Positions 42,628-51,113 of a DNA stretch of 64,000 nucleotides are shown here, in pieces. This DNA comes from Betaproteobacteria bacterium (lineage in GTDB: Bacteria; Pseudomonadota; Gammaproteobacteria; Burkholderiales; SG8-41), in assembly GCA_900299145.1 (NCBI GenBank), contig OMIN01000155.1, forward strand, positions 1 to 64,000, given 5' to 3'. The notes under the pieces were generated by a model that did no database searches, had not been told where the DNA came from, and saw only the letters and a list, made by a program, of their open reading frames with translations. How positions within the stretch are numbered: position 1 is the stretch's first letter; every line of letters begins with the position of its first letter. Both the position numbers and the translations under genes were made by a program.

Positions 42628-43536
42628 ATGAATCCGGCGATACGCATCGGCATCGATCTGGGCGGCACCAAAACGGAAATCGCGGCATTTGCAACCAATG
42701 GCGCCACACTGTTGCGCCGGCGCGAACCCACGCCCAGTGGCGATTACGAAGCAACACTCGCGCTGATCGCAACCCTCGTTGATGACGCTGAAAGGCAATT
42801 GCGGGCAACCGCCACCATTGGCCTCGGCACACCGGGGGCGCTATCGCCCGCGACCGGCGTTATGCGCAATTCCAATTCCACGTGTTTGAATCAGCGGCCG
42901 CTGAAAGCCGATTTGCAACGCAGGCTCGGCCGCGAGGTGCGGCTGGCGAATGACGCCAATTGCTTTTCCCTGTCTGAAGCGGTGGATGGCGCGGCGGCGG
43001 GCGCAGCCTCGGTGTTCGGGGTGATACTCGGCACCGGCGTCGGTGGCGGCATCGTGATTGGCGGCAAAGTGATCGACGGCCCCAATGCGATTACCGGCGA
43101 GTGGGGCCACAACCCGCTGCCGTGGCCAACAGACGACGAACGGCCGGGCGATGCGTGTTACTGCGGCAAACACGGCTGCATTGAAACTTTTTTGTCGGGG
43201 CCGGGCCTCACGCGCGATCATGCACGCAGCTGTGGCGAAACTCTTGCGGCGGCGGAAATTGCCGCGCGTAGCGTCAACGACCCGCCCGACCCTCGCGCCG
43301 CACAAACCATGACCCGCTACGAAGAACGGCTCGCGCGCGCACTCGCCAGCATCATCAACGTGCTCGACCCCGAAGTCATTGTGCTCGGCGGTGGCCTGTC
43401 GAACATTGAACGGCTCTACACAAACGTTCCCGCGCTGTGGGGAAAGTGGGTATTCTCGGACGCGGTGCGTACACGCCTCGCGCGCAATCGGCACGGCGAT
43501 TCAAGTGGCGTGCGCGGCGCGGCGTGGCTTTGGTAA
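42628..43536 (+). CDS. ROK-family sugar kinase
   Basis: 302 residues. The ATP-binding phosphate-1 loop is IGIDLGGTKTEIAAF (residues 6-20), the central TGEWGHNPLPWP and the zinc cluster ACYCGKHGCIETFLSGPGL near residue 172 are typical of bacterial ROK kinases such as NagK and Mak (fructokinase). No DNA-binding domain is present, so it is an enzyme and not a NagC-type repressor. It follows the LigB gene by 22 bases. The link to aromatic metabolism is not obvious. Confidence 0.9.
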   Translation: MNPAIRIGIDLGGTKTEIAAFATNGATLLRRREPTPSGDYEATLALIATLVDDAERQLRATATIGLGTPGALSPATGVMRNSNSTCLNQRPLKADLQRRLGREVRLANDANCFSLSEAVDGAAAGAASVFGVILGTGVGGGIVIGGKVIDGPNAITGEWGHNPLPWPTDDERPGDACYCGKHGCIETFLSGPGLTRDHARSCGETLAAAEIAARSVNDPPDPRAAQTMTRYEERLARALASIINVLDPEVIVLGGGLSNIERLYTNVPALWGKWVFSDAVRTRLARNRHGDSSGVRGAAWLW

Positions 43537-43554
43537 ACGCCAGCGAAACCTTCC

Positions 43555-44004
43555 ATGGAAGACCTCAAAAACATCATACAAAACAAACAGTTATCTTGCG
43601 GCGTCGTCCCGGTGCTGTTTGCCTGGGGCGACTGGCAACTGCTGATATTGCGGCGAGGAGCCACGTGGGATTTTCCAGCGGGCAGCGCCAGTGTGCACGA
43701 AGACGCGCTTGAAGCCGCGAAGCGTGAAACGCTTGCCGCCACCGGCCTCGACGATCTGGATTTTGCATTTGGCGAAGATTTCAAGGAAACGGTGCCGTAT
43801 ACGAGTAACGGCACGGACAACAATGTGGGCCGCTATTACGTCGCCGAAACGCGCACCGAAAAAATCACACTGCCGGCGCCGGCGCGGCTGGGTAAACCCC
43901 CGCACGACGAATGGCGCTGGGTGACGTGCGAGGAAGCGGAAGAATTTCTGCCACCAAGGCTGACGCATGTGCTCGACTGGCTGCGCGAAAAAATCAATGA
44001 GTAG
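43555..44004 (+). CDS. Nudix-fold protein with degenerate Nudix box
   Basis: 149 residues. The Nudix box runs from Gly43 to Leu65: Gly43, Glu49, Arg57, Glu58 and Gly64 are in place, but the two Glu expected at positions 61-62 (EE of REUXEEXGU) are Ala-Ala (RETLAATGL). Those Glu bind the catalytic metal, so hydrolysis is probably weak or lost. The N-terminus NIIQNKQLS is read from a sequence close to the AT-rich element. It could be a ligand-binding Nudix homologue or an enzyme using other residues. It follows the ROK gene directly. Confidence 0.85.
   Translation: MEDLKNIIQNKQLSCGVVPVLFAWGDWQLLILRRGATWDFPAGSASVHEDALEAAKRETLAATGLDDLDFAFGEDFKETVPYTSNGTDNNVGRYYVAETRTEKITLPAPARLGKPPHDEWRWVTCEEAEEFLPPRLTHVLDWLREKINE
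43571..43596 (+). repeat. AT-rich interspersed element, copy 13 (degenerate, coding)
   Basis: ATACAAAACAAACAGTTAT has the core AAAACAAACAGTTAT. It lies 16 bases after the Nudix start codon and is read in frame. Confidence 0.5.
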
Positions 44005-44025
44005 GTTTATCCATCGGAGGAAAAC

Positions 44026-44715
44026 ATGGTAGACATCAAAGCCTTTCCCTATCTGGGATTCGTGCGGTTCGATCTCACCAACAAGGAGTTCGACCGTCAG
44101 TTCAACATCTATTTTGACGATCACATTCAGGAACTTGCCAACAAGCCCGGCTATTCAACCAGCTGGCGCACGAAGGAACTGCGCAGCGTCGACTACTTCG
44201 GCTACAACGCGGGTCAGCTCGAGCAGGAATATATGCAGATTTATGCGATCCGCGAGCCAGGCGTATTCAGCTCCTTCCCGAGTAATCCGCAGCCGCCGGT
44301 GATGGAAAACGTGCCGTGGCGCCGTGATCTGGGCAACTGGGGCCGCGTGTTTTATCGCGTGCTGGCGCTGACGGAAAAGGATACCCGGGCGGGCCGCTGC
44401 TGGGCGCGCATGGAATACCACTTCAAGGGCCCGGCTGAAGCCGAAGCAAAATTTCAGGCCGACACCGCGCAATATTTAAAGCATGTGCTGGAACTGCCCG
44501 GTGTGCATCGCGTCTGGCAGTGCCAGCACGTGCCAACACCCGCGCAAATCGGCAGCGACCCGGTGAGCAAATACATGAACTTGCTCGAACTCGACGCGCC
44601 AGAGAATCTCTACGACCCAAGCCTTAATGAAGACCGCTTGCCACTGAATGCGGGGCAGGAATTTGCCGGGCGGCATTTTGCGCGGCTGTTACTAAAGGCT
44701 GAACCGCAGAAGTAA
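44026..44715 (+). CDS. Conserved hypothetical protein (possible dimeric alpha/beta-barrel)
   Basis: 229 residues, cytosolic, with a strong GGAGG 7 bases before the ATG. Two halves look alike in outline: FVRFDLTNKEFDRQFNIYFD and FYRVLALTEKDT...RMEYHF, each followed by a helix with conserved Trp/Tyr (YLKHVLELPGVHRVWQCQHV). That layout suggests an EthD/NIPSNAP-type dimeric barrel duplicated in one chain. No catalytic motif is evident. It ends the plus-strand run that starts at 40065. Function unknown. Confidence 0.78.
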   Translation: MVDIKAFPYLGFVRFDLTNKEFDRQFNIYFDDHIQELANKPGYSTSWRTKELRSVDYFGYNAGQLEQEYMQIYAIREPGVFSSFPSNPQPPVMENVPWRRDLGNWGRVFYRVLALTEKDTRAGRCWARMEYHFKGPAEAEAKFQADTAQYLKHVLELPGVHRVWQCQHVPTPAQIGSDPVSKYMNLLELDAPENLYDPSLNEDRLPLNAGQEFAGRHFARLLLKAEPQK

Positions 44716-44737
44716 AGCAATCGCAAGCCGCCTTAAC

Positions 44738-44846
44738 CGTCATTCCAGCGAAAGCTGGAATCCAGTGCGTTAAGCCGCGCGAAGCGCCAAAAATCAGATC
44801 CTTCGGATCACGCACAACCTGGGTTCCAGCTTGCGCTGGAACGACG
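44738..44846. repeat. Inverted-repeat (MITE/REP-like) element A2
   Basis: CGTCATTCCAGCGAAAGCTG at the left end pairs with CAGCTTGCGCTGGAACGACG at the right, with an inner hairpin GATCCTTCGGATC (44797-44809). It shares its ends and the inner hairpin with the element at 60832-60949. It lies between two convergent genes and may also stop transcription. Confidence 0.8.
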
Positions 44847-44864
44847 GCGCTTGGCGCATCATCC

Positions 44865-44895
44865 ATTAAAAATTCAATAAAAACAAATACTTAGA
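44865..44895 (+). repeat. AT-rich interspersed element, copy 14
   Basis: ATTAAAAATTCAATA followed by core AAAACAAATACTTAG. Read on the minus strand, its end supplies the TAA stop of the alpha/beta hydrolase (44891-44893). Confidence 0.88.
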
Positions 44896-45763
44896 TTAAC
44901 AAGAATTTCTCAATCACCCTCGCCAGCACCTCCGGCTGATCGTGATGGATGTTGTGGCCGGCGTCTTCGATGCGCTCCACATCCACCACGTTTTGAAATG
45001 CGGCGAGGCGCTCCTGATAAACCTCGGGATTGCGCTTCGCGTCGGCCGCAAGACGCGAGTGCGTGCCTTCAATGAACAGTACCTGAGCGGTGATTTCACG
45101 CCAGCACGCGAGCAATTCGTCGTAGCGGTTGGGTGTGGGGCGCACCACTTTGTGCGCCGGGTCGGCACGGCGCACCACCGTGCCGTCATCTTCCTCCTTG
45201 CCCCAATGCTGTACCAGAAATTCCGCGCGCTCCGCCGTGAGGCGTGGGTTCTCCGCCATCATGCGCTCGGCGAAATCCGCGTAGTCAGCGTAAGGCCGTT
45301 GCTGCTCGCCGCGGCCGATCTGGCGCAGCCATTTGGCGTAGCGGCGCGGCGCTTCCTCGGCAATCGCCGGCGGTGCGCTGAATCCTTCAACAATGGCGAG
45401 CTTATGGATACGCGCCGGAATTACACCCGCGTACAGCCCCACAATGCTGGTGCCCATGCTGTGCGCGACGATGGTGGCGGGTTCGTCCGGCTCGAAGTGA
45501 TCAAGGATGGCGTGCAAATCGGCAATGAAATCCGGGAACCAATAGGTATCCTGCCCAGCCCAGTCGGTCAGCCCGTAACCGCGCCAGTCGGGCGCGATAA
45601 TGTGCCAGTCTTTCTCAAAGGCATCGACCGTGAACTGCCACGACGCGGAGACATCCTGAAAACCGTGCAGCATGAACACCTTGGGCGCCCCTTCCTCGCC
45701 CCAGGTACGGCAGTGGTAGTTAAGGCCGCGGATTTCCACGAAGACAGACTTGCTCGGCTTCAT
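44891..45763 (-). CDS. Alpha/beta-hydrolase
   Basis: 290 residues with the epoxide hydrolase/haloalkane dehalogenase-like fold. The oxyanion segment is MLHGFQDVSASW (residues 31-42), the nucleophile Ser102 in AHSMGTS and the His in DAGHNIHHDQPE near the end. The stop codon comes from an AT-rich element. It begins 5 bases before (downstream of) the acyl-CoA dehydrogenase gene at 45768, so it is translated with it. It could remove CoA or open a lactone at the end of the acyl-CoA pathway encoded here, but no substrate is proved. Confidence 0.88.
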   Translation of the reverse strand: MKPSKSVFVEIRGLNYHCRTWGEEGAPKVFMLHGFQDVSASWQFTVDAFEKDWHIIAPDWRGYGLTDWAGQDTYWFPDFIADLHAILDHFEPDEPATIVAHSMGTSIVGLYAGVIPARIHKLAIVEGFSAPPAIAEEAPRRYAKWLRQIGRGEQQRPYADYADFAERMMAENPRLTAERAEFLVQHWGKEEDDGTVVRRADPAHKVVRPTPNRYDELLACWREITAQVLFIEGTHSRLAADAKRNPEVYQERLAAFQNVVDVERIEDAGHNIHHDQPEVLARVIEKFLLI

Positions 45764-45767
45764 AAGA

Positions 45768-46940
45768 TTACACGCCCGCTTCGATCAATCCACCCGCCCG
45801 CGCCAGCGCCGCCAGATGATGATCGGTGTCGCCCAGCAGCGACTCCATCGCGGTGAGCCGCTTGAAATAATGGCCTATCTTGTACTCCAGAGTCATGCCG
45901 ATGCCGCCGTGCAGTTGCACCACCTGCTGGCCAATGAATTTGCCGGAACGGCGCATCTGCACGGTCGCCGCCGAAATAGCCTTGCCGCGCTCGACCGGAT
46001 CGGGGTCATTCACCATCATGGTCGCAAAATAAGCCATGCTGCGTGCCTGCTCCAGACTCACCAGTACGTCCACCGCGCGGTGCTGCAATACCTGAAAGCT
46101 GCCGATAGCCACGCCAAACTGCTTGCGCGTACGCAGGTATTCGAGCGTGACTTCATGGGCAGCAGACATCGCACCCAGCCCTTCAGCGGCCACAGCCGCC
46201 AGCGCGTTATCGGCAACTTTTTCGATGAGCGGCAACGCCTTGCCGGGGTCGCCATCGTTACCAAGGGCGTCATTGGAACGGACTTTCACGCCAGACAATT
46301 TGATCTGTGCCGCGCGCTGACCATCCTGTGTCTCGTATGATTTGCGCGACACACCCGGCGCTTTGGCATCCACCAGGAAGAGACCGATGCCGTCGCGGCT
46401 GGTGCGATCTCCGCTGATGCGCGCGGACACGATAATCTTGTCCGCGCAGTTGCCATGCATTACAAAGTTCTTTTCGCCGGTGATCAACCATCCATCGGCA
46501 TCGCGTTTCGCCGTTGTCGCGACATCGGCGAGGTTGTAACGCGACTGCGCCTCCTCGTAAGCGAAAGCCAGCATCAGGCTGCCGTCGGCAATTTTCGGCA
46601 GAATGGCCTCGCGCTGCGCGTCTGTGCCGCCAAGGTTGACCAGCCCTCCGCCCAGCACCACCGTGGCAAGGTACGGCTCCAGCGTCAGGCCCCGGCCGAA
46701 GGCTTCCATCACAATCATGGTTTCCACTGCACCGCCGTCAGCGTAGCCCACGCCACCGTACTTTTCATCGAACGGCAATCCGAGCAAGCCCATCTCGGCG
46801 TACTGGTTCCACATCTCGCGGCTGAAACCGCTGCCGTCCTTCATGTAAGTCTTGCGCTGCTCGAAGGTATAGCGGTCGGCGATGAGCTGGTCGACGCTTT
46901 CTTTCAGCATGCGCTGTTCGTCGTTGAAATCAAAATCCAT
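45768..46940 (-). CDS. Acyl-CoA dehydrogenase (possible subunit of a heteromer)
   Basis: 390 residues. N-terminal MDFDFNDEQRMLKESVDQLI, central FAYEEAQSRYNLADVATTAK and KNFVMHGNCADKIIVSARIS, and C-terminal LHGGIGMTLEYKIGHYFKRL are typical. It lies 45 bases from another acyl-CoA dehydrogenase on the same strand. Adjacent pairs like this often form alpha2-beta2 enzymes with one active site per pair, as in steroid or branched-chain oxidation. The C-terminal pattern lacks the GGSNEIQ-type segment, while its partner has it, which fits such a division of labour. Confidence 0.9.
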   Translation of the reverse strand: MDFDFNDEQRMLKESVDQLIADRYTFEQRKTYMKDGSGFSREMWNQYAEMGLLGLPFDEKYGGVGYADGGAVETMIVMEAFGRGLTLEPYLATVVLGGGLVNLGGTDAQREAILPKIADGSLMLAFAYEEAQSRYNLADVATTAKRDADGWLITGEKNFVMHGNCADKIIVSARISGDRTSRDGIGLFLVDAKAPGVSRKSYETQDGQRAAQIKLSGVKVRSNDALGNDGDPGKALPLIEKVADNALAAVAAEGLGAMSAAHEVTLEYLRTRKQFGVAIGSFQVLQHRAVDVLVSLEQARSMAYFATMMVNDPDPVERGKAISAATVQMRRSGKFIGQQVVQLHGGIGMTLEYKIGHYFKRLTAMESLLGDTDHHLAALARAGGLIEAGV

Positions 46941-46985
46941 GGTAGTGGCTTTCCCTTCGTGTTCTACCGTCGTCCGGCTATCGTT

Positions 46986-48188
46986 CTACAACTCAAGAAT
47001 GCGCTTTGCGATCACGTTCTTCTGAATCTCATTCGAGCCGCCGTAAATTGACGCCGCGCGCGTGTAAAAGTAATCCGCCGCCGTGGTGGTCGTCCATTCC
47101 GGCCCGATGGAAGGCTCAGTCGCCGTGCCCCACAAGTGCTCCGGCTCGCGGATCATCGCGTTTGCTCCCGCCACTTCCATCAGGATTTCCGTGGTGGCCT
47201 GCTGCAATTCCGTGCCTTTCAGTTTCAGGATCGAGGAGGTGGGATCCGCCGCGCCCTTGGGCAGCCGCACGGAATTCGCCACCACGCGCATTTGCGTGAT
47301 TTCCAGCGCTTTCAATTCCACTTCAATCGACGCCACCTTCTCGCGAAAGCGCGGCGTTTCCGACAGCGGCGTGTCGCCGATCATCACCCCGGCTGCCAGC
47401 GCCTTGGCGCGCTGAATGCGGTGCTTGGCGGCGCCGATGCGTGCAATGCCCACGCGCTCATGACCGAGCAGATATTTTGCATACGTCCACCCGCGGTTTT
47501 CTTCGCCGACAATGTTTTCGGCGGGCACGCGCACGTTGTCAAAAAACACTTCGTTAAAGTGGTGCTCGCCGTCAATGGTGTGTATCGGGCGTATAGTAAG
47601 ACCCGGCGTTTTGGTGTCGATCAGCAAATACGAAATGCCCTGCTGCGGTTTGCCTTCGCTGCTGGTGCGCACGAGGCAAAACATCCAGTCGGCGTGATGC
47701 GCGCGCGAGGTCCAGATTTTCTGGCCGTTGACGATATAGTGATCGCCCTCGCGCTTGGCTGCCGTGCGCAACGACGCGAGATCGGAACCCGCGCCCGGCT
47801 CAGAAAAACCCTGGCAAAACCAGATGTCGAGATTCGCCACTTTCGGCAGAAAGTGCTTTTTCTGCGCCTCGCTGCCAAAGGCGATCAGCACGGGGCCGAC
47901 CATGCTGACGTTAAAGCTCAGCGGATCAGGCGCTGGCGCCAATTGCATTTCTTCCTTGAAAATATACGTCTTGACCGGCCCCCAGTCGGTGCCTCCCCAT
48001 TCCACTGGCCAGCTCGGTACGGCCCAGCCTTTGGCGTTGAGAATGCGTTGCCAGGTGACAGTGTCTTCTTTCGACACGCGCTGGCCGAGCTCCATTTTGC
48101 GGCGGATGGAAGCGGGCAACGCGGTGCGGAAAAACGCCCTTACCTCGTCGCGGAATTTGATTTCATCGGAGGTGAATCGCAGGTCCAC
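46986..48188 (-). CDS. Acyl-CoA dehydrogenase (possible partner subunit)
   Basis: 400 residues. MDLRFTSDEIKFRDEVRAFF starts the N-terminal helices; WFCQGFSEPGAGSDLASLRT is the FAD-binding strand; GQKIWTSRAHHADWMFCLVR and the end SIYGGSNEIQKNVIAKRILE are typical of the long acyl-CoA dehydrogenase branch. The Glu base of MCAD-type enzymes would fall at the first Gly of YGGS, so the base is elsewhere or in the partner. It is 45 bases upstream of the second dehydrogenase gene and 52 bases downstream of the enoyl-CoA hydratase. Confidence 0.9.
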   Translation of the reverse strand: MDLRFTSDEIKFRDEVRAFFRTALPASIRRKMELGQRVSKEDTVTWQRILNAKGWAVPSWPVEWGGTDWGPVKTYIFKEEMQLAPAPDPLSFNVSMVGPVLIAFGSEAQKKHFLPKVANLDIWFCQGFSEPGAGSDLASLRTAAKREGDHYIVNGQKIWTSRAHHADWMFCLVRTSSEGKPQQGISYLLIDTKTPGLTIRPIHTIDGEHHFNEVFFDNVRVPAENIVGEENRGWTYAKYLLGHERVGIARIGAAKHRIQRAKALAAGVMIGDTPLSETPRFREKVASIEVELKALEITQMRVVANSVRLPKGAADPTSSILKLKGTELQQATTEILMEVAGANAMIREPEHLWGTATEPSIGPEWTTTTAADYFYTRAASIYGGSNEIQKNVIAKRILEL

Positions 48189-48240
48189 GGTGATCTCCCT
48201 GAGCTAGATTTCTTAAAGTTGCACGGCGTCGCCCTTACGT

Positions 48241-49017
48241 CTACCGCCCATGAAACACCGGCTTGCGCTTCTCCAGAAACGCCAGCGCGCTTTCGCGAAA
48301 ATCTTCCGTCAGATGCAGCCCCTTGGGGCCGGAGGCGTGCGCCTTCACATCCATTTCATGCAGTTTCGTGCGCCGCACGGCTACCACCGCACGCACCGCC
48401 AAGGGCGGATTTTTCAGCACCTCGCGCGCCAGCGCTTCGGCGGTTGTCACGTGTTCACCGGGTTCGCTCATGCGCGTGAGCAGGCCATGCTTCGCGGCTT
48501 CCTCGCCCGTCCACGAACGACCGGTGAGGCACACGTCGCTGGCGAACATCCCCGCGCCGAGAGCATCAAGCATCATCCAGAACGGCGTGCTATCCAGCCC
48601 GCGCGGCGTTTCGGTGATCTGAAACTTGGCATCGCGCGTGGCGACCAGCATGTCGGAATAGAGCGCGATACGCACCCCCATGCCGTAACAGTAGCCATGC
48701 ACCGCGGCAATGATCGGCTTGGCCACTGGCGGTTTGAAAAACGGTTCACGGAAGTTGGTCCCACGCCCCGCCGGGCTGCTGAGTTTTTCCAGCTCCGCCT
48801 TCGCACGCAACTGGCGCTGGCGAACATCCGCGCCGCTGCAAAAAGCGCGGCCATTGCCAGAAATGATCCCGACTTGCGCGTTGCTGTCGTCGTACAACTG
48901 AAACAGCGCCTCGCAAAACGCCGCACCCACGTCATCCGAAAATGCATTGAGTTTTTCCGGGCGGTTCAGCGTGATGTAGCCGATGCCGTTTTCCTGCTTG
49001 TATTCGACCAGTGCCAT
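48241..49017 (-). CDS. Enoyl-CoA hydratase/isomerase-family protein
   Basis: 258 residues with the crotonase fold. Oxyanion-hole segments are GRAFCSGADV near residue 60 and AVHGYCYGMGVRIAL near 105. The first catalytic Glu is in ITETPRGLD; at the position of the second Glu there is Asp (SDVCLTG), so hydration may be altered and an isomerase, thioesterase or hydrolase role is possible. It heads the acyl-CoA operon on the minus strand (hydratase, two dehydrogenases, hydrolase). A Bug receptor follows upstream after 177 bases. Confidence 0.88.
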   Translation of the reverse strand: MALVEYKQENGIGYITLNRPEKLNAFSDDVGAAFCEALFQLYDDSNAQVGIISGNGRAFCSGADVRQRQLRAKAELEKLSSPAGRGTNFREPFFKPPVAKPIIAAVHGYCYGMGVRIALYSDMLVATRDAKFQITETPRGLDSTPFWMMLDALGAGMFASDVCLTGRSWTGEEAAKHGLLTRMSEPGEHVTTAEALAREVLKNPPLAVRAVVAVRRTKLHEMDVKAHASGPKGLHLTEDFRESALAFLEKRKPVFHGR

Positions 49018-49193
49018 TTAAAACCATCTCCCTTGGATGAAATTACCACGCGTTCCAGCATGTGCGCACGCGCGTGTTGTGGTTGATGACAATGCTACAC
49101 CATCCCGATATAGGCACGCAGGCCGCGCACCAACCGATACACCACAAGCAGACCGACTGTTGCTGCGGGCCAACCTAGCGTTACGGGACGCCG

Positions 49194-50177
49194 CTATTCC
49201 GCCTTAACCCCCGCCGCCTTGATCACCCGCGCCCAACGTTCGTAGTCCTTGCGCAGGAATTTCAGGTACTCGCCGGGTGTATCACCCACGGTAATCGCAC
49301 CCAGTGATTTCAGCCGTGCGACGGTTTCCGGCTTGGCCAGTGACTTGCGCATTTCCACGCTTAACCGGTCCACAATCGGGCCCGGTGTCGCGGCGGGTGC
49401 AAGCAGCCCCACCCACGGCGCGGTTTCTTCAAAGCCGGGAAAGCCGGATTCGGCCATCGTCGGCACGTCGGGGAAATCCGCATGCCGCTTCGCAGTGCCA
49501 ATGGCCAGCACCTTGAGGCGCTTGCTCGCGGCGAATTCGGCGATGCCGATGATCGGGTAGAACATGAAAGTGACTTGGCCCGATATCACCTCAGTCAGCG
49601 CGGGGCCATTGCCGCGAAACGGTACGGTGGTCATTTTGGTACCACTTAAATTTTCGAGCAGCGCGCCCGCCAGATGACCCGACCCACCATGCCCTGGCGC
49701 TCCGTAGGTCAAAGCGCCCGGCTTGGCTTTTGCCGCCGCCAGCAGCTCCTGCAAAGTATTGAGTTTGGTGGCGGGGCTGGTCACCACCACCATCGGCAAC
49801 ACCGCCGCGTTACTGACGGGCGCGAAGTCCTTGAACGGATCGTAGCGCGCCTTGTCCTGCATCAGGATGGCGTTCACCAGCAACGACAACGAGGAATACA
49901 ACAGCGTGTGTCCATCGGGCGTCGCACGCGCCACCAGTTCGGTGGCGATCTGCGCATTGGCACCGGCACGATTCTCAACCACCACGGTTTGCCCCAGTGC
50001 GGCACTGATGTCCTGCCCCGTAATGCGCGCGATCACATCGGTGGGGCCGCCCGCGGCGAAGCCAACAACGAAGCGGATCGGGCGGCTAGGGTAACCCGTA
50101 ACAGCGGCGTTTTGCCCCCATGTCGCGGTACTGACGATTACAGAAACAGCCCCGATGACCAATAAGAGTTTGCGCAT
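49194..50177 (-). CDS. Bug/TctC-family solute receptor, GGPTD/PFRGNG type
   Basis: 327 residues. Signal peptide RKLLLVIGAVSVIVSTATWG, cleavage near QNAA or TWG. Ligand loop GFAAGGPTDVI and VPFRGNGPAL, the same combination as the protein at 19270-20262, with IIGIAEF in place of MGGIHEY further on. Its ATG shares a base with the end of the AT-rich element that fills the space to the TauD gene upstream. It is probably the third gene of the minus-strand Bug-TauD-Bug unit. Confidence 0.94.
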   Translation of the reverse strand: MRKLLLVIGAVSVIVSTATWGQNAAVTGYPSRPIRFVVGFAAGGPTDVIARITGQDISAALGQTVVVENRAGANAQIATELVARATPDGHTLLYSSLSLLVNAILMQDKARYDPFKDFAPVSNAAVLPMVVVTSPATKLNTLQELLAAAKAKPGALTYGAPGHGGSGHLAGALLENLSGTKMTTVPFRGNGPALTEVISGQVTFMFYPIIGIAEFAASKRLKVLAIGTAKRHADFPDVPTMAESGFPGFEETAPWVGLLAPAATPGPIVDRLSVEMRKSLAKPETVARLKSLGAITVGDTPGEYLKFLRKDYERWARVIKAAGVKAE

Positions 50178-50214
50178 AAGTGTTTGTTTTTATTGAATTT
50201 TAATAATTACTTAG
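50176..50214 (-). repeat. AT-rich interspersed element, copy 15
   Basis: On the minus strand TTATTAAAATTCAATA runs into core AAAACAAACACTTAT. It fills the whole gap between the TauD stop (TAA at 50211-50213) and the Bug start (ATG at 50175-50177), touching both codons. Confidence 0.85.
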
Positions 50215-51101
50215 ACTTCGCACTGCGCAAACCCCTCGCCAAATTCCGACGCCATCACCTGACAACGCTTGATATAGCGGTGTTCATGCGGCGCGTAGTC
50301 GGCGACGGCGTTGTGGATGGTGCCAATGTCTTCCCACAGCATCAGGTCGCCTTCCTCCCACACGTGCGCGTAGCGGTACTCGGGCTTCGTCTGATGCTCA
50401 AACAGGAACGCAAGGATTTCGGCGCTTTCTTCTTCCGGCAGTTCGTTGATGCGCATCGAATAGCCGGGGTTGGCGTAAAGCACTTTGCGGCCGGTGAGCG
50501 GATGTGTAAGAAAAATCGGGTGCGACACGGGTGGCTTGGCTTTGCGTTGAGCTTCGGTCAACGGCGGGCGCTTGCTGGCTTTTTCACGCCGCATCATGTC
50601 CCAGAACTTGTTGAAATCGTGCAGCACGGTTTTGCCTTCGAGCTTTGTCTTCAACGCTTCTGGTAAATCATCATAGGCCGCATGCATGTTGCAAAACTCG
50701 GTGTTGCCGAGCGTCTTGCCGTCGCGTTTGGGAATGGTGATGCCATACAGCACATTGGCGAACGCGATAGTCTTACTGTACGACATATCCGTGTGCCAGC
50801 TTTGCCCGGCGTCCGACAGGCCGACCGGTTTGCCGTTTTCGAGCATGTTCGACAGGATCATGATCTGCGGCAGGCCCGGCTCCTGAAACGCATTGGCGAC
50901 ATTGATTTCCAGCTTGCCGAAGCGCGCACTGAAATCCACCAGCTGTTGCGCGGTAAGCGTCTGTTTCGGAAAGCGTAGCACGCCGTGCGCGCCGAGCGCA
51001 TCACGCACGGCAGCGAAATCCGCCGCGCTTAGGGGCTGCGCAAGGTCGAGCCCGTTGATGGTGGCGCCGAGTATTTTGCCGCTGGGAATGACTTCAAGCA
51101 T
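50211..51101 (-). CDS. TauD/TfdA-family Fe(II)/2-oxoglutarate dioxygenase
   Basis: 296 residues. Iron ligands His-x-Asp in SWHTDMSY near residue 103 and the distal His in TIHNAVADY. Paralogue of the enzyme at 20340-21257, with shared blocks such as VLHDFNKFWDMMR, SHPIFLTHPLTG and YSMRINELPEEES. It stands between two Bug genes on the minus strand, in the same module pattern as 19270-22276. The stop codon is provided by an AT-rich element. Substrate unknown; probably a carboxylate imported by a neighbouring receptor. Confidence 0.9.
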   Translation of the reverse strand: MLEVIPSGKILGATINGLDLAQPLSAADFAAVRDALGAHGVLRFPKQTLTAQQLVDFSARFGKLEINVANAFQEPGLPQIMILSNMLENGKPVGLSDAGQSWHTDMSYSKTIAFANVLYGITIPKRDGKTLGNTEFCNMHAAYDDLPEALKTKLEGKTVLHDFNKFWDMMRREKASKRPPLTEAQRKAKPPVSHPIFLTHPLTGRKVLYANPGYSMRINELPEEESAEILAFLFEHQTKPEYRYAHVWEEGDLMLWEDIGTIHNAVADYAPHEHRYIKRCQVMASEFGEGFAQCEV

Positions 51102-51113
51102 GCAGATGCTCCG

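Noticed and set aside
43571-43596. Counting the Nudix N-terminal sequence as a firm element copy
   Set aside because: It is kept only as a low-confidence copy because the upstream half does not match and the sequence is coding.
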